NCBI RefSeq assembly: GCF_026248825.1
Contig: NZ_CP110973.1
Coordinates: forward strand, 3,989,501-4,053,500
Direction of reading: 5' to 3'
Length of the DNA: 64,000 nt
Origin: Larkinella insperata
GTDB lineage: Bacteria > Bacteroidota > Bacteroidia > Cytophagales > Spirosomataceae
Part shown: piece by piece, positions 7,256-16,346 of the stretch
Position numbering within the stretch: position 1 is the stretch's first letter
Layout: every line of letters begins with the position of its first letter
Translations under genes and position numbers: made by a program
Notes under the pieces: model-generated
What the model saw: the letters and a program-made list of their open reading frames with translations, nothing else
Told to the model about the DNA's origin: nothing
Databases searched by the model: none

Positions 7256-8458
7256 ATGAACCTACCCATTACCCGCAGAAATTGGTTACGCACGGGCGCA
7301 CTCTTAACCGCCGGTCTAACCGTAAACCGGTCTTCGTTCGGTGGGGCCGCCCTTGGTTCGGATGTCTGGAATCCGGTGGCCGCCAATGCACTTCATGAAC
7401 AAACGTTAGTCAACGAATTCGCTCGTCTGGGCGAACCCATGCCCCAGATCAAGGCCCGGATTGCGTTCAACGAAAATCCGCACGGCCTTTCTCCCAAAGC
7501 CAAAGAAGCCATTATAAAAGCGGTCGAATCCGGAAACCGTTACGCCATGTTCGAAGGCCAGGAACTGAAAAAGCTCATTGCCGAGCGCGAAGGCGTTAAA
7601 CCGGAAAACATCATGCTGTCGGCTGGTTCGTCGGAACTGCTGACGGCGATGGCGGTGTATTTCGCCGGTAGCGCGGCCAAAGGCGCCGGCGGCACGGTGC
7701 TAACCAGCCAGTTTACCTACGACGATTTCCTGGGGTGCGCCAAGAAATTCGGTGCCAAAGTCGAAGCCGTTCCGCTGACCAAGGAGTATCGGTACGATCT
7801 GGCGGCCATGAAGGCGAAAATTACGCCGGATACCAAACTGGTCTACATCTGCAACCCCAATAACCCCACCGGTACGGTTATTCCAGCGGAGGAACTGGTG
7901 GCGTTCAGCAAAGAGGTGTCGCCCAAACTGCCGGTTTTTATCGACGAAGCGTACATTGATTTTCTGAAGCCGGAAGACCGCCCGGCCCTGCCCAAACTGG
8001 TGGCCGAAGGACACAACCTGTTCCTGACCCGCACCTTCTCCAAAATTCACGGGTTTGCCGGGCTACGACTGGGGTACGCCATCGGACCCGAAAAATTCCT
8101 GAAAGAGTTGCAGAATTACTCCCGGGGCGAATGGAACCCGAGCGTGACCACGCTACGGGCCGGTATTGCCAGCTACCAAGACCTAGAATGGCAGAATTTC
8201 TGCCGCACCGAAAACGACAAAGCCCGTGACTTTCTTTACAAAGGCTTGAAAGACAAAGGCTACGAATACGTGCCTTCGTTTGCCAACTTCGTGCTGTTTC
8301 CGATTCGAATGAAACCCAAGACGTTCGAAAAGGAGATGTTCAGCAACGGCATTCTAACCTCTACCCGCGAATACAACGCCCAGCCCTATTGCCGCGTCAG
8401 CATCGGTACCCAGGACGAAATGGGCCTTTTCATGGATGCGTTCAAGAAAATAGTTTGA
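7256..8458 (+). CDS. Tat-exported HisC-like aminotransferase
   Basis: PLP-dependent class I/II aminotransferase related to histidinol-phosphate aminotransferase, 400 residues. The PLP motif is clear: the YICNPNNPTGT loop, IDEAYIDF, and the Schiff-base lysine Lys263 in TFSKIHGFAGLRLGY. Unlike HisC it begins with a twin-arginine leader (TRRNWLRTGALLTAGLTV), so it should be folded with its cofactor in the cytosol and exported to the periplasm. It therefore does not serve histidine synthesis; the amino donor and acceptor are unknown. It is first in a same-strand run with a Tat-exported amine oxidase and a secreted Hint-domain protein, which suggests joint metabolism of an amine or amino acid outside the cytosol. 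Confidence 0.88.
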   Translation: MNLPITRRNWLRTGALLTAGLTVNRSSFGGAALGSDVWNPVAANALHEQTLVNEFARLGEPMPQIKARIAFNENPHGLSPKAKEAIIKAVESGNRYAMFEGQELKKLIAEREGVKPENIMLSAGSSELLTAMAVYFAGSAAKGAGGTVLTSQFTYDDFLGCAKKFGAKVEAVPLTKEYRYDLAAMKAKITPDTKLVYICNPNNPTGTVIPAEELVAFSKEVSPKLPVFIDEAYIDFLKPEDRPALPKLVAEGHNLFLTRTFSKIHGFAGLRLGYAIGPEKFLKELQNYSRGEWNPSVTTLRAGIASYQDLEWQNFCRTENDKARDFLYKGLKDKGYEYVPSFANFVLFPIRMKPKTFEKEMFSNGILTSTREYNAQPYCRVSIGTQDEMGLFMDAFKKIV

Positions 8459-8460
8459 TC

Positions 8461-8553
8461 AATTATGAGTGATCAATGCTGAACGATGACGGGGCCGTCC
8501 ACACGGTGGGCGAGCGTATTCATTCATCGTTTACCATCCATCATTCATCATTC
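8461..8553. repeat. Intergenic stem-loop of the GATGA family
   Basis: Imperfect arms (8461-8490, and 8521-8553 with repeated CATTCATCATT) flank a G/C-rich loop (GGGGCCGTCC to GCGAGCG). The design, A/T-type repetitive arms with a G/C loop, recurs at 20907, 56766 and 60783. Confidence 0.45.
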
Positions 8554-8560
8554 GTTAAAG

Positions 8561-10123
8561 ATGACCCGACGTAATTTTATTGAATCCACCGGAGCCACCT
8601 ACGCGACTCTGCTAGCCTGGGGCTTGCTCAAACCGGCGCCCGCCGAAGCCTTTAATTTACCCGCCAACGGTTCCAAAGACGGAAAAGCCCGCAAAGTGGT
8701 GGTTCTGGGGGCCGGTCTGGCCGGTCTGACTACGGCTTACGAACTCGGAAAACTCGGCTACGACTGCACCGTGCTCGAAGCCCGCAGCCGGTCGGGGGGG
8801 CGGGTCTGGACGGTTCGCGGAGGAACGAAGGAAACGGAAGTGGGCGGTCCGGAGCAGGTCTGCAAATTTGCTGCTGGTCAATACTTTAACGGCGGAGCGG
8901 CCCGGATTCCGCACAACCACCAGCTCACCCTGCACTACTGCCGCGAACTGGGCGTTCCGCTCGAGATTTTCAACGGCGGCAACGAATCGGCCTGGCTCTA
9001 CAACGAAGGTGGCACGGGCACATTGGCCAACAAACGGATGCGGATTCGGGAGTACCACAGCGACCTGCGCGGTTACACCAGTGAGTTACTGGCAAAGGCA
9101 CTCGATCAGTCTTCGCTCGACCAGCAACTGACCAAGGAAGACGTTGAAAAACTGGTTGATTTTCTGAAAAACGAAGGCGACCTGAACACCGGCAAGCTCT
9201 ACAAAGGGACCAACCGCCGGGGCTACAAAAACCCGCCCGGCGCGGGAGCCATTCCCGGAGATCTGACCGATCCGTACGGGTTGACGGACTACCTGCGGTC
9301 GGGGTACATGCAGCCCGTTTTCTACAACAACGGAGATTACACGTTTGAGCAGCATTCGACGCTGTTGCAACCCGTCGGCGGAATGGACGCCATTCCGAAA
9401 GCGCTGGAGAAAAAACTCGTGGGCAAGATTCAGTTCAACGCGCCGGTAAAGGAGCTGCGCAAAACCGAAAACGGGGTGCGGGTGGTTTACCAGAAAGACG
9501 GCAAGTCCGCCGAGCTAACGGCGGAATTCTGCGTCTGCACGTTACCGTTACCGGTTCTGAAAAAAATTGATTCCGACCTGTCGCCGATAGTCAAACGGGC
9601 GGCTGATTTTATCCCGTACATGAAAACGGGCAAAATCGGGCTGCAATTCAAACGGCGTTTCTGGGAAGAAGACGACGCGATTTACGGCGGCATTTCGCGC
9701 ACTAACATGGACATCAACCAGATCTGGTATCCTTCCTTTGGTTTGATGGGCCAGAAAGGAGTTCTGATTGGATACTACAATTTCTACAGCCGGGCCGAAG
9801 CCGTGGGCGACCTGACGCTGGCGGCCCGCGAAAAAATGGCCTTGGAGCAGGGCTATAAAATTCACCCGCAATACCCGCAGGAATTTGAAAACTCGTTTTC
9901 GCTGGCCTGGCAGAGAATCCCGTACAACGAAGGCGGCTGGGCGGTTTACGACGACACCGTTCGCCGGAAATACTACCCGGCCCTGCTCGAACCGGACGGC
10001 AATATTTACTTTGCCGGAGAGCACACAACCTACCTGACGGCCTGGATGGCCGGGGCGTTTACCTCCGCCCGGCGGGTGGTGGATGCACTGCACGCACGCG
10101 TTGGCGAATACACCAAAAAATAA
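8561..10123 (+). CDS. Tat-exported flavin monoamine oxidase
   Basis: FAD-dependent amine oxidase of the monoamine/L-amino-acid oxidase family, 520 residues. The twin-arginine leader (MTRRNFIESTGATYATLLAW) precedes the FAD Rossmann motif VVVLGAGLAGLTTAYEL and the GGR loop. The C-terminal FAD segment is YFAGEHTTYLTAWMAGAF. Such enzymes oxidise an amine or amino acid to the imine and make hydrogen peroxide; Tat leaders are known in bacterial L-amino-acid oxidases. The start at 8561 gives the leader directly, while the frame extends 75 bases upstream into the intergenic hairpin. It ends 17 bases before the Hint-domain gene, so these two are very likely co-transcribed. Confidence 0.92.
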   Translation: MTRRNFIESTGATYATLLAWGLLKPAPAEAFNLPANGSKDGKARKVVVLGAGLAGLTTAYELGKLGYDCTVLEARSRSGGRVWTVRGGTKETEVGGPEQVCKFAAGQYFNGGAARIPHNHQLTLHYCRELGVPLEIFNGGNESAWLYNEGGTGTLANKRMRIREYHSDLRGYTSELLAKALDQSSLDQQLTKEDVEKLVDFLKNEGDLNTGKLYKGTNRRGYKNPPGAGAIPGDLTDPYGLTDYLRSGYMQPVFYNNGDYTFEQHSTLLQPVGGMDAIPKALEKKLVGKIQFNAPVKELRKTENGVRVVYQKDGKSAELTAEFCVCTLPLPVLKKIDSDLSPIVKRAADFIPYMKTGKIGLQFKRRFWEEDDAIYGGISRTNMDINQIWYPSFGLMGQKGVLIGYYNFYSRAEAVGDLTLAAREKMALEQGYKIHPQYPQEFENSFSLAWQRIPYNEGGWAVYDDTVRRKYYPALLEPDGNIYFAGEHTTYLTAWMAGAFTSARRVVDALHARVGEYTKK

Positions 10124-10140
10124 CGATTTAACTTCTATCC

Positions 10141-11136
10141 ATGAAAACTACCCTGTTTCGTACGTGTTTCCTTGTCTGCTGCCTGGTTGTGGTTCAACTG
10201 GTTTCCCAACGGGTTTGGGCGCAGACTGCCACCGCGAGCATGTCGCTGGATCAACTGAAAGCCATCAAGGCCATCAAGGTGGGTAATCTGGAAAAAGATA
10301 CCTATTTCAAGTCCGGTGATTACATCCTGGACCGCTACGAGGAACGCCCGGCTTACGTCTTCAACTACAGCGACGGGATTCCGCGGAAAATCTATCTCTA
10401 TAAGGTATTCACGGCCGCCGATACCAAAGAACTGGGGCTGCTGGCGGTCTACGAAAACGGTAAAACCAAAGAAACCAAGCCGTTCGTTATTCCCGGAGCC
10501 AGCGCCGACCGCAAAGCTTGGGACGCCTACATCGACGATCTGAAGTACGTGGGTGAAAAAGAAGCCGGTCTGATGTCGGCGCTCGGTTTTGTGCTTTCGC
10601 GCGAAATGGCCCTGCTGATGGGCGGGGGCGGCTCGAAAGAAGAAGGGGGCGACAAGAAGAAGGAAGAATATAACTTCTGCTTCCCCGCCGACGCCGTGGT
10701 GACACTGGCCGACCGGCAAACCCAAGCCATTCAGGACGTAAAAGCCGGTGACGAGGTGATGGCCTACGATGCCAAAACGCGCCTGCTCGTTCCAACGCGG
10801 GTGCAGGGCGTAACCGTCCACGAAAAACCGAATCTGGCCATTGCGGGCGTTTGGGTTGTGCCGGTCGAGGAGATTTCGGCCAGCGTTTCCCTGACCAAAC
10901 CCGTTCTGCTGGAAGCGACCGCCAACCACCCCGTACAAACCGCAACCGGGGCGAAAAAGCTGGGTGACCTGCGCAACGGCGACGTGCTGTACCGCTTCGA
11001 TGGGGCCACGAAGTCGGTAGCAGCCTGGAAAGTTGCCAGCGTCCAGTCAAACCTGCGGACGGTGGAGAAAGTCTACAACCTGACGACCGAGAAAGGCAGC
11101 TACCTGATCAACGACGTGGTGGTGCTGGATAAGTAG
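10141..11136 (+). CDS. Secreted protein with C-terminal Hint domain
   Basis: 331 residues. A signal peptide (ending VWAQ) is followed by a unique N-terminal region (about 30-165) containing a Gly/Lys/Glu-rich linker (GGGGSKEEGGDKKKEE). A Hint (hedgehog/intein) domain starts at Cys180 in NFCFPADAVVTLADR. Block-B-like Thr260 and His263 (TANHPVQT) are present, and the final strand ends YNLTTEKGSYLINDVVVLDK. The His-Asn pair that ends a splicing intein is absent, so if active it would do hedgehog-type N-S shift and cleavage at Cys180 rather than splicing. It lies 17 bases after the amine oxidase. Its role is unknown. A perfect terminator follows. Confidence 0.8.
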   Translation: MKTTLFRTCFLVCCLVVVQLVSQRVWAQTATASMSLDQLKAIKAIKVGNLEKDTYFKSGDYILDRYEERPAYVFNYSDGIPRKIYLYKVFTAADTKELGLLAVYENGKTKETKPFVIPGASADRKAWDAYIDDLKYVGEKEAGLMSALGFVLSREMALLMGGGGSKEEGGDKKKEEYNFCFPADAVVTLADRQTQAIQDVKAGDEVMAYDAKTRLLVPTRVQGVTVHEKPNLAIAGVWVVPVEEISASVSLTKPVLLEATANHPVQTATGAKKLGDLRNGDVLYRFDGATKSVAAWKVASVQSNLRTVEKVYNLTTEKGSYLINDVVVLDK

Positions 11137-11154
11137 ACGGTTTTAACGGTGAGT

Positions 11155-11186
11155 AAAAAAGGGCGAAAGTGGTTTCGCCCTTTTTT
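11155..11186. terminator. Bidirectional terminator
   Basis: A perfect 14-base-pair stem (AAAAAAGGGCGAAA with its complement) and GTGG loop lie between the convergent Hint-domain and SDR genes. T runs follow on both strands. Confidence 0.92.
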
Positions 11187-11187
11187 A

Positions 11188-11955
11188 TTACATGCCCCAG
11201 GCCGTCATTCCGCCGTCTACCGCCAGCGTCTGGCCGGTGATGTAACCCGCTGCGGGCAGGCAGAGAAAGGCAACGGCGGCTGCCACTTCTTCCGGCTCAC
11301 CCACCCGGGCCAGGGGCGTCCGGGTCAGGATTTTCTGGAGCCGCTCCGGGTTGGTCAGCACCGGTTCGGCCAGCGGAGTTCGGATGTACCAGGGAGCTAC
11401 GGCGTTGACCCGAATGCCGTCCGGCGCCCACTCCACGGCCAGATTCCGCGTCAACTGGTGCAGGGCGGCTTTGGTCATGCCGTAGATCGAACCGCTGCTG
11501 GTGTGCGTTAGCCCCGACACCGACGAGACAAACACAATACTGCCTGTTTGGGAAGACTGGAGCAGCGGATAAGCCGCCTGACACAGTTCGTAGGCCGAGC
11601 GGAGGTTTGTGTTCAGAATCTGGTCGAATTCGGCCGGGTTGTAATCCGTGGTTGGTTTGCGGATGTTGGTTCCGGCGTTGTTAATCAGAATATCCAGCTG
11701 GCCCCAGCGGTTTCTGACGGTTTCGATCAAGGCCTGGGCCGCACCGGGCTGGCTGATGTCGGTGGCTAAACCGTCGACTGAGAAGCCGTTCTGGCGGTAT
11801 TCCCACAATTGCTGTTGCAGCAATTCGTTATCCCGGGCAACCACAAATACGCTGGCGCCCAACTGGAGCAACTGCTGTACAATGGCCTGACCGATGCCTT
11901 TGGTGCCGCCGGTGACCAGGGCGCGCTGGTTGGAAAGTTGCCAGGAGAGGGGCAT
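11188..11955 (-). CDS. Short-chain dehydrogenase, tropinone reductase-like
   Basis: Classical SDR oxidoreductase of 255 residues. It has the cofactor motif VTGGTKGIGQAI, the NNAGTN motif, the catalytic Ser in VSSVSG and the Tyr-Lys pair in YGMTKAA. The C-terminal TGQTLAVDGG is standard. The overall pattern is closest to the tropinone-reductase-like group, but substrate specificity cannot be read. An Ala-Arg pair after the second strand (VARDNELL) suggests NADPH. It is convergent with the Hint-domain gene and divergent from the TIM-barrel isomerase, with about 209 bases between their starts. Confidence 0.9.
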   Translation of the reverse strand: MPLSWQLSNQRALVTGGTKGIGQAIVQQLLQLGASVFVVARDNELLQQQLWEYRQNGFSVDGLATDISQPGAAQALIETVRNRWGQLDILINNAGTNIRKPTTDYNPAEFDQILNTNLRSAYELCQAAYPLLQSSQTGSIVFVSSVSGLTHTSSGSIYGMTKAALHQLTRNLAVEWAPDGIRVNAVAPWYIRTPLAEPVLTNPERLQKILTRTPLARVGEPEEVAAAVAFLCLPAAGYITGQTLAVDGGMTAWGM

Positions 11956-12164
11956 AAAATGGTTAATTGGCTTTGAGTTTGGATGAAACCGTTAATAAAC
12001 AAACTCCTTTTTTCATTTGCCAGATAAGACGTCACAATCTGACGGTACGGCATGAATTAGAAATCCGAAATCAATCTTATTTCAAACCATTAGTTTTTGC
12101 GTCTGAAACGCTTTCTAGCTTGATTAACCGAACCGTGTTTCTTCTCGTGAACAAGCTTTTACCC

Positions 12165-13067
12165 ATGACTACGCGCAGGACTTTTATAAAAACTACCGCC
12201 GGACTCGCCGGAGCCGCTGCGCTCGGTTTTTCGTTTAAAAAGGCCCAGCCGCGTTTGGCGTTTTCTACCCTGGGTTGCCCCAAGTGGCCTCTGGCGCAAA
12301 TCATTAAAACGGCCGCGGCCGAAGGCTACGAAGCCATTGAAATCCGGGGGATTCAGGGGGAACTGTTTCTACCCAAATGCCCGGAGTTCAGCACACCGGC
12401 CCGCATTGCCGAAACCAGAAAGATGGTTGCCGATCATAAAGTGAAAATCTGCAACCTGGGGGCTTCTGCGGCCCTGCACGATGCGGATCAGGCAAAACGG
12501 CAGAAAAATCTGGACGAAGCCAAACGGTTTATTGACCTGGCCCAGCAACTTGAGTGCCCTTACATCCGCGTATTTCCCAACGACCTACCCAAAGACCAGG
12601 ACCGCGATAAGACCATCAATCTGATCAGTGAAGGGCTGCTCGAACTGGGCCAATATGCGCAGAAGGGCAAAACGACGGTGTTGCTGGAGTCGCACGGGCA
12701 GGTGATCTGGAAAGACGTGCTGCTCCGGATTATGAAACAGGCCGACCATCCGAACGTGGGGCTGATCTGGGATATCTTCAACATGTGGTCCGTTACCAAG
12801 GAGCCGCCCGCCGACGTGTACAAAACGTTGCAGAAATACATTCGCCATACGCACATCAAGGACGGCAACATCGTGGACGGCAAACCGGCGTACACGCTGG
12901 TCGGTAAAGGCGTTGCGCCGTTGAAAGAGGCCATTGACGCCCTGAAAGCCGGGGGGTACAAAGGGTATTACAGTTTTGAGTGGGAGAAAATGTGGCACCC
13001 GGAAATTGCCGAGCCGGAAATCGCTTTTGCCGACTACCCCAAAGCCATTCGCCCGTTACTGGAGTAA
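12165..13067 (+). CDS. Tat-exported sugar-phosphate isomerase/epimerase-like TIM barrel
   Basis: AP-endonuclease-2/xylose-isomerase-like TIM barrel, 300 residues. A twin-arginine leader (TTRRTFIKTTAGLAGAAALGF) directs it to the periplasm. Metal-site motifs in order include EIRG, ESHGQV, DIFNMW and HIKDG, ending with FEWEKMW. In Bacteroidota such exported barrels accompany Gfo/Idh oxidoreductases and DUF1080 hydrolases and act on keto-sugars or cyclitols; the exact substrate is unknown. The start at 12165 is chosen because it opens the Tat leader; the upstream in-frame extension has no protein character. It is followed by the PVC-type cytochrome and a second exported barrel. Confidence 0.88.
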   Translation: MTTRRTFIKTTAGLAGAAALGFSFKKAQPRLAFSTLGCPKWPLAQIIKTAAAEGYEAIEIRGIQGELFLPKCPEFSTPARIAETRKMVADHKVKICNLGASAALHDADQAKRQKNLDEAKRFIDLAQQLECPYIRVFPNDLPKDQDRDKTINLISEGLLELGQYAQKGKTTVLLESHGQVIWKDVLLRIMKQADHPNVGLIWDIFNMWSVTKEPPADVYKTLQKYIRHTHIKDGNIVDGKPAYTLVGKGVAPLKEAIDALKAGGYKGYYSFEWEKMWHPEIAEPEIAFADYPKAIRPLLE

Positions 13068-13217
13068 AGCAATCAGCAATGCGGCTTAGGGTCCGCTACA
13101 GACCGTTTGACGCTCCATCGCAGGAAACGAAGGCCCCCGGTTGGTGCGGCAAAATGTGCGGTTTTCTTACTACATTTACACAATTTATTACAACTCTTCT
13201 AACCTTACGGGCAGTTT

Positions 13218-16200
13218 ATGATTCCATCTCGCTACTTAAAAAATGTCCGGTTGCCCCGGCGGGCGCTGGCCCTGTCGACCGCCGGTCTTCTCATCGGGGG
13301 CGTTCTGGTTGGCGCCTGGCAAAACGATAACCTGAACCAGGCTTCCGGTGAATACCTGGGGCGGCTTTTTGCCCGTCTTTCCGACGATGATAAGCGTGAT
13401 CCGAAGTACGCCGTCGGAAGCTTGAACGTGGCACCGGGGCTGGAAGCGAAACTTTTTGCGGCCGAACCGATGCTGACCAACCCGACCAACATCGATGTGG
13501 ATGCGCGGGGCCGCGTCTGGGTGTGCGAAGCGTACAACTACCGGGCCGGCATCAACGGCAATCCGACCCGCCCGGAAGGCGACCGCATTCTGATTCTGGA
13601 GGATACCAACGGCGACGGACAGGCCGACGTAACCAAGACCTTTTATCAGGGCCCGGAGCTGGTGTCTCCGCTGGGCATCTGGGTGCAGGGCAATAAAGTT
13701 ATCGTGTCCGACAGCCCGAACGTTTATGTGTTTACGGACGAGAACGGTGACGATAAAGCCGATAAGAAAGAGTTGCTGTTTACGGGAATCAGCGGAGCCG
13801 ACCACGACCACGGGATGCACTCGTTTGTGTTTGGTCCCGACGGCAAGTGGTATTTTAACTTCGGCAACGAGGGAAACCAGATCCTGAACAAAGACGGCAA
13901 ACCCATTTTTGACCGCTCGACGAACAAGGAAATCACCTCCCCCAATTACCGCCAGGGCATGGTTTTTCGGTGTAATCCCGATGGGAGCGAGATGGAAGTG
14001 CTGGGCCATAATTTCCGGAACAACTACGAAGTCGCCCTGGATTCCTACGGGGCCATGTGGCAGTCGGACAACGACGACGACGGCAACAAGGGCGTCCGGA
14101 TTAATTACGTGATGGAATACGGTAATTACGGCTACACCGACGAAATGACCGGGGCGGGCTGGCGGGCCAACCGGACCAACCTCGAAGAAACCATCCCGCT
14201 GCGTCACTGGCACCTCAACGACCCCGGCGTCGTCCCGAACCTGCTGCAAACCGGGGCGGGATCGCCAACGGGCATCATCGTTTACGAAGGAAAACTGTTG
14301 CCGCCGGCTTTTCAGGGGCAAATGATTCACTGCGATGCCGGGCCGAATGTCGTGCGGGCTTACCCGGTAACCAACGACGGAGCCGGGTACAAAGCCACGA
14401 TTGTACCCGTAGTGGAAGGCGTACGCGACCAGTGGTTCCGGCCCTCGGACGTGTGCGTAGCCCCCGACGGTTCGTTGATCATATCCGACTGGTACGACCC
14501 GGGCGTTGGCGGTCATCAGGCGGGGGATCAGAACCGGGGTCGGGTGTACCGGATTGCTCCGCCGAACACGCCCTACCAGCGCCCAAACATCAACCTGACC
14601 ACCACCGCCGGCGCCATTGAAGCCTTGCAAAGCCCGAACATGTCCATCCGGTTTGCAGCCTGGAATAAACTGCACGATCTGGGTGGTAAAGCCGAAAAAG
14701 ACCTGGCAAAACTCTACAAAAATTCGCCGGACCCGCGCATGAAAGCCCGCGCGCTCTGGCTGCTGAGCAAGCTGGACGGCAACAAAGGCAGGAAGTACGT
14801 CGAAGCGGCCCTGAAAGATAGCAACCCGAATCTACGGATGGCGGCTCTGCGGGCAGCCCGGCAGATGAAAGGCGACGTGGTACCGTACGTGAAGCAGTTG
14901 GTCAACGACCCCGATCCGCAGGTGCGCCGGGAATGCGCCATCGCCCTGCGCCGGAGCCCGTCGCCCGACGCGCCGGAATTGTGGGCGCAACTGGCCGCTC
15001 AGCACAACGGCAACGATCGCTGGTACCTGGAAGCGCTGGGCATTGGTGCCGAGGGACAGTGGGATACCTACTATACGGCCTGGCTGAAGCGCGCGGGCGC
15101 CAATCCGTTGAGCACGGCGGCTGGCAAAGACATTGTCTGGCGGGCGCGGACCAAAGATGCGGTTCCCCTGCTGGCGCGGCTGGCGGGCGATTCACAGACG
15201 GACCTGAAAAGCCGGTTACGGTATTTCCGGGCGTTTGATTTCAACCCGGGGGCCACCGAAAAGTCCAATGCACTGCTGAGTTTGGTGAAAGACAATCCGA
15301 CCGACGTTCAGGTAACCAAACTGGCGCTGCGCCACCTCGATCCGAGTTTTGTCAAGAACTCGCCGGAAGCGACGGCGGCTCTGTCGAAGCTTTTAAGCGA
15401 AACCTACGGCACGCCCGAATACATTGAACTGGTCAACCGGTACGAACCCAGCTCCGAAAATAATCGACTGCTGGCCCTGAGTCAGAAACAGTCCAGCGGC
15501 CCGGTTGGCCGCGATGCAATCCGCCAACTGCTGCGGCAGGGTGGGGGGAAACTCGTGTGGGACGTTATCAACGGATCCGACCCGCAGGCCGCAATTACAA
15601 TGGCCTCGGCGTTGCGCTGGGTGGGCAGCAAAGAATCGCTCGATATTCTGAAAACGGTTGCGCTGGACGAAAAACGCCCGACGTCCCTGCGCCGGGAAGC
15701 CACCCGGGCCATCGGGGGGAGTGGCGACGGGGAAGAGCTGATTCTGGAGCTGCTGCGTTCCGGGCAGATTAAAGACGAGTATAAATCGGCCGCCGTGCAG
15801 GGCGTGGCTACCACCTGGCGCAAAAAAGTGCGGACCGAAGCGGCCAGCTACCTGGACGGTGCCAAAGGCGGGGGCGGCAAAAAGCTGCCCGCTATTCCGG
15901 AACTGCTGGCCATGAACGGCGACGCCGGCCGGGGCCTGACGGTTTTCAAAACCAACTGCTCCATCTGCCACCAGATCAACAGCGACGGCATGGACTTCGG
16001 ACCGAAATTATCGGAAATTGGCAGCAAGTTGCCGAAAGAAGGACAATATCTGGCTATCTTGTACCCCGATGCCGGGATTAGCTTCGGCTACGAAGGTTTT
16101 GAAGTCAAATTCAAAGACGGTAGCACGGCTTCGGGCATCATTTCCAGCAAAACGGAAACCGATCTGCAAATGAAATTTCCGGGTGGAGTAGTGACGGACT

Positions 16201-16331
16201 ATAAGATGAGCGATGTCGTATCGATGAAGCCACTGGACGGTTCGATGATGCCGGCCGGTTTGCAGGAAAACATGACGACGCAGGAATTAGTGGATTTAGT
16301 AGATTACCTTGCAAGCTTAAAACGTAAATAG
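13218..16331 (+). CDS. PVC-type heme-binding dehydrogenase with HEAT repeats
   Basis: 1037-residue exported protein. After an N-terminal anchor (about residues 18-33) comes a beta-propeller dehydrogenase-like domain (about 60-450) with several DxNGDG loops that may bind calcium. A helical HEAT-like region (about 460-880) follows. The C-terminal PVC-type cytochrome domain has CSICH (Cys914, Cys917, His918) and a DFGPKLSEIG segment. This is the 'putative membrane-bound dehydrogenase plus heme-binding domain' architecture common in Planctomycetes and Bacteroidota. It probably oxidises a sugar and passes electrons to the respiratory chain. It lies between two exported TIM-barrel isomerases, 15 bases before the second. 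Confidence 0.9.
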   Translation: MIPSRYLKNVRLPRRALALSTAGLLIGGVLVGAWQNDNLNQASGEYLGRLFARLSDDDKRDPKYAVGSLNVAPGLEAKLFAAEPMLTNPTNIDVDARGRVWVCEAYNYRAGINGNPTRPEGDRILILEDTNGDGQADVTKTFYQGPELVSPLGIWVQGNKVIVSDSPNVYVFTDENGDDKADKKELLFTGISGADHDHGMHSFVFGPDGKWYFNFGNEGNQILNKDGKPIFDRSTNKEITSPNYRQGMVFRCNPDGSEMEVLGHNFRNNYEVALDSYGAMWQSDNDDDGNKGVRINYVMEYGNYGYTDEMTGAGWRANRTNLEETIPLRHWHLNDPGVVPNLLQTGAGSPTGIIVYEGKLLPPAFQGQMIHCDAGPNVVRAYPVTNDGAGYKATIVPVVEGVRDQWFRPSDVCVAPDGSLIISDWYDPGVGGHQAGDQNRGRVYRIAPPNTPYQRPNINLTTTAGAIEALQSPNMSIRFAAWNKLHDLGGKAEKDLAKLYKNSPDPRMKARALWLLSKLDGNKGRKYVEAALKDSNPNLRMAALRAARQMKGDVVPYVKQLVNDPDPQVRRECAIALRRSPSPDAPELWAQLAAQHNGNDRWYLEALGIGAEGQWDTYYTAWLKRAGANPLSTAAGKDIVWRARTKDAVPLLARLAGDSQTDLKSRLRYFRAFDFNPGATEKSNALLSLVKDNPTDVQVTKLALRHLDPSFVKNSPEATAALSKLLSETYGTPEYIELVNRYEPSSENNRLLALSQKQSSGPVGRDAIRQLLRQGGGKLVWDVINGSDPQAAITMASALRWVGSKESLDILKTVALDEKRPTSLRREATRAIGGSGDGEELILELLRSGQIKDEYKSAAVQGVATTWRKKVRTEAASYLDGAKGGGGKKLPAIPELLAMNGDAGRGLTVFKTNCSICHQINSDGMDFGPKLSEIGSKLPKEGQYLAILYPDAGISFGYEGFEVKFKDGSTASGIISSKTETDLQMKFPGGVVTDYKMSDVVSMKPLDGSMMPAGLQENMTTQELVDLVDYLASLKRK

Positions 16332-16346
16332 AACCTTTCCTTTAAA

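Noticed and set aside
10141..11136. Hint-domain protein as a polymorphic toxin or contact-dependent effector
   Set aside because: The Hint domain is at the very C-terminus, with no toxin domain after it and no immunity gene next to it.
13236..14675. Long antisense open frame (479 codons) inside the PVC-type cytochrome gene
   Set aside because: It is on the opposite strand of a gene with clear domains. G/C-rich codon bias creates long open frames on the complementary strand here.
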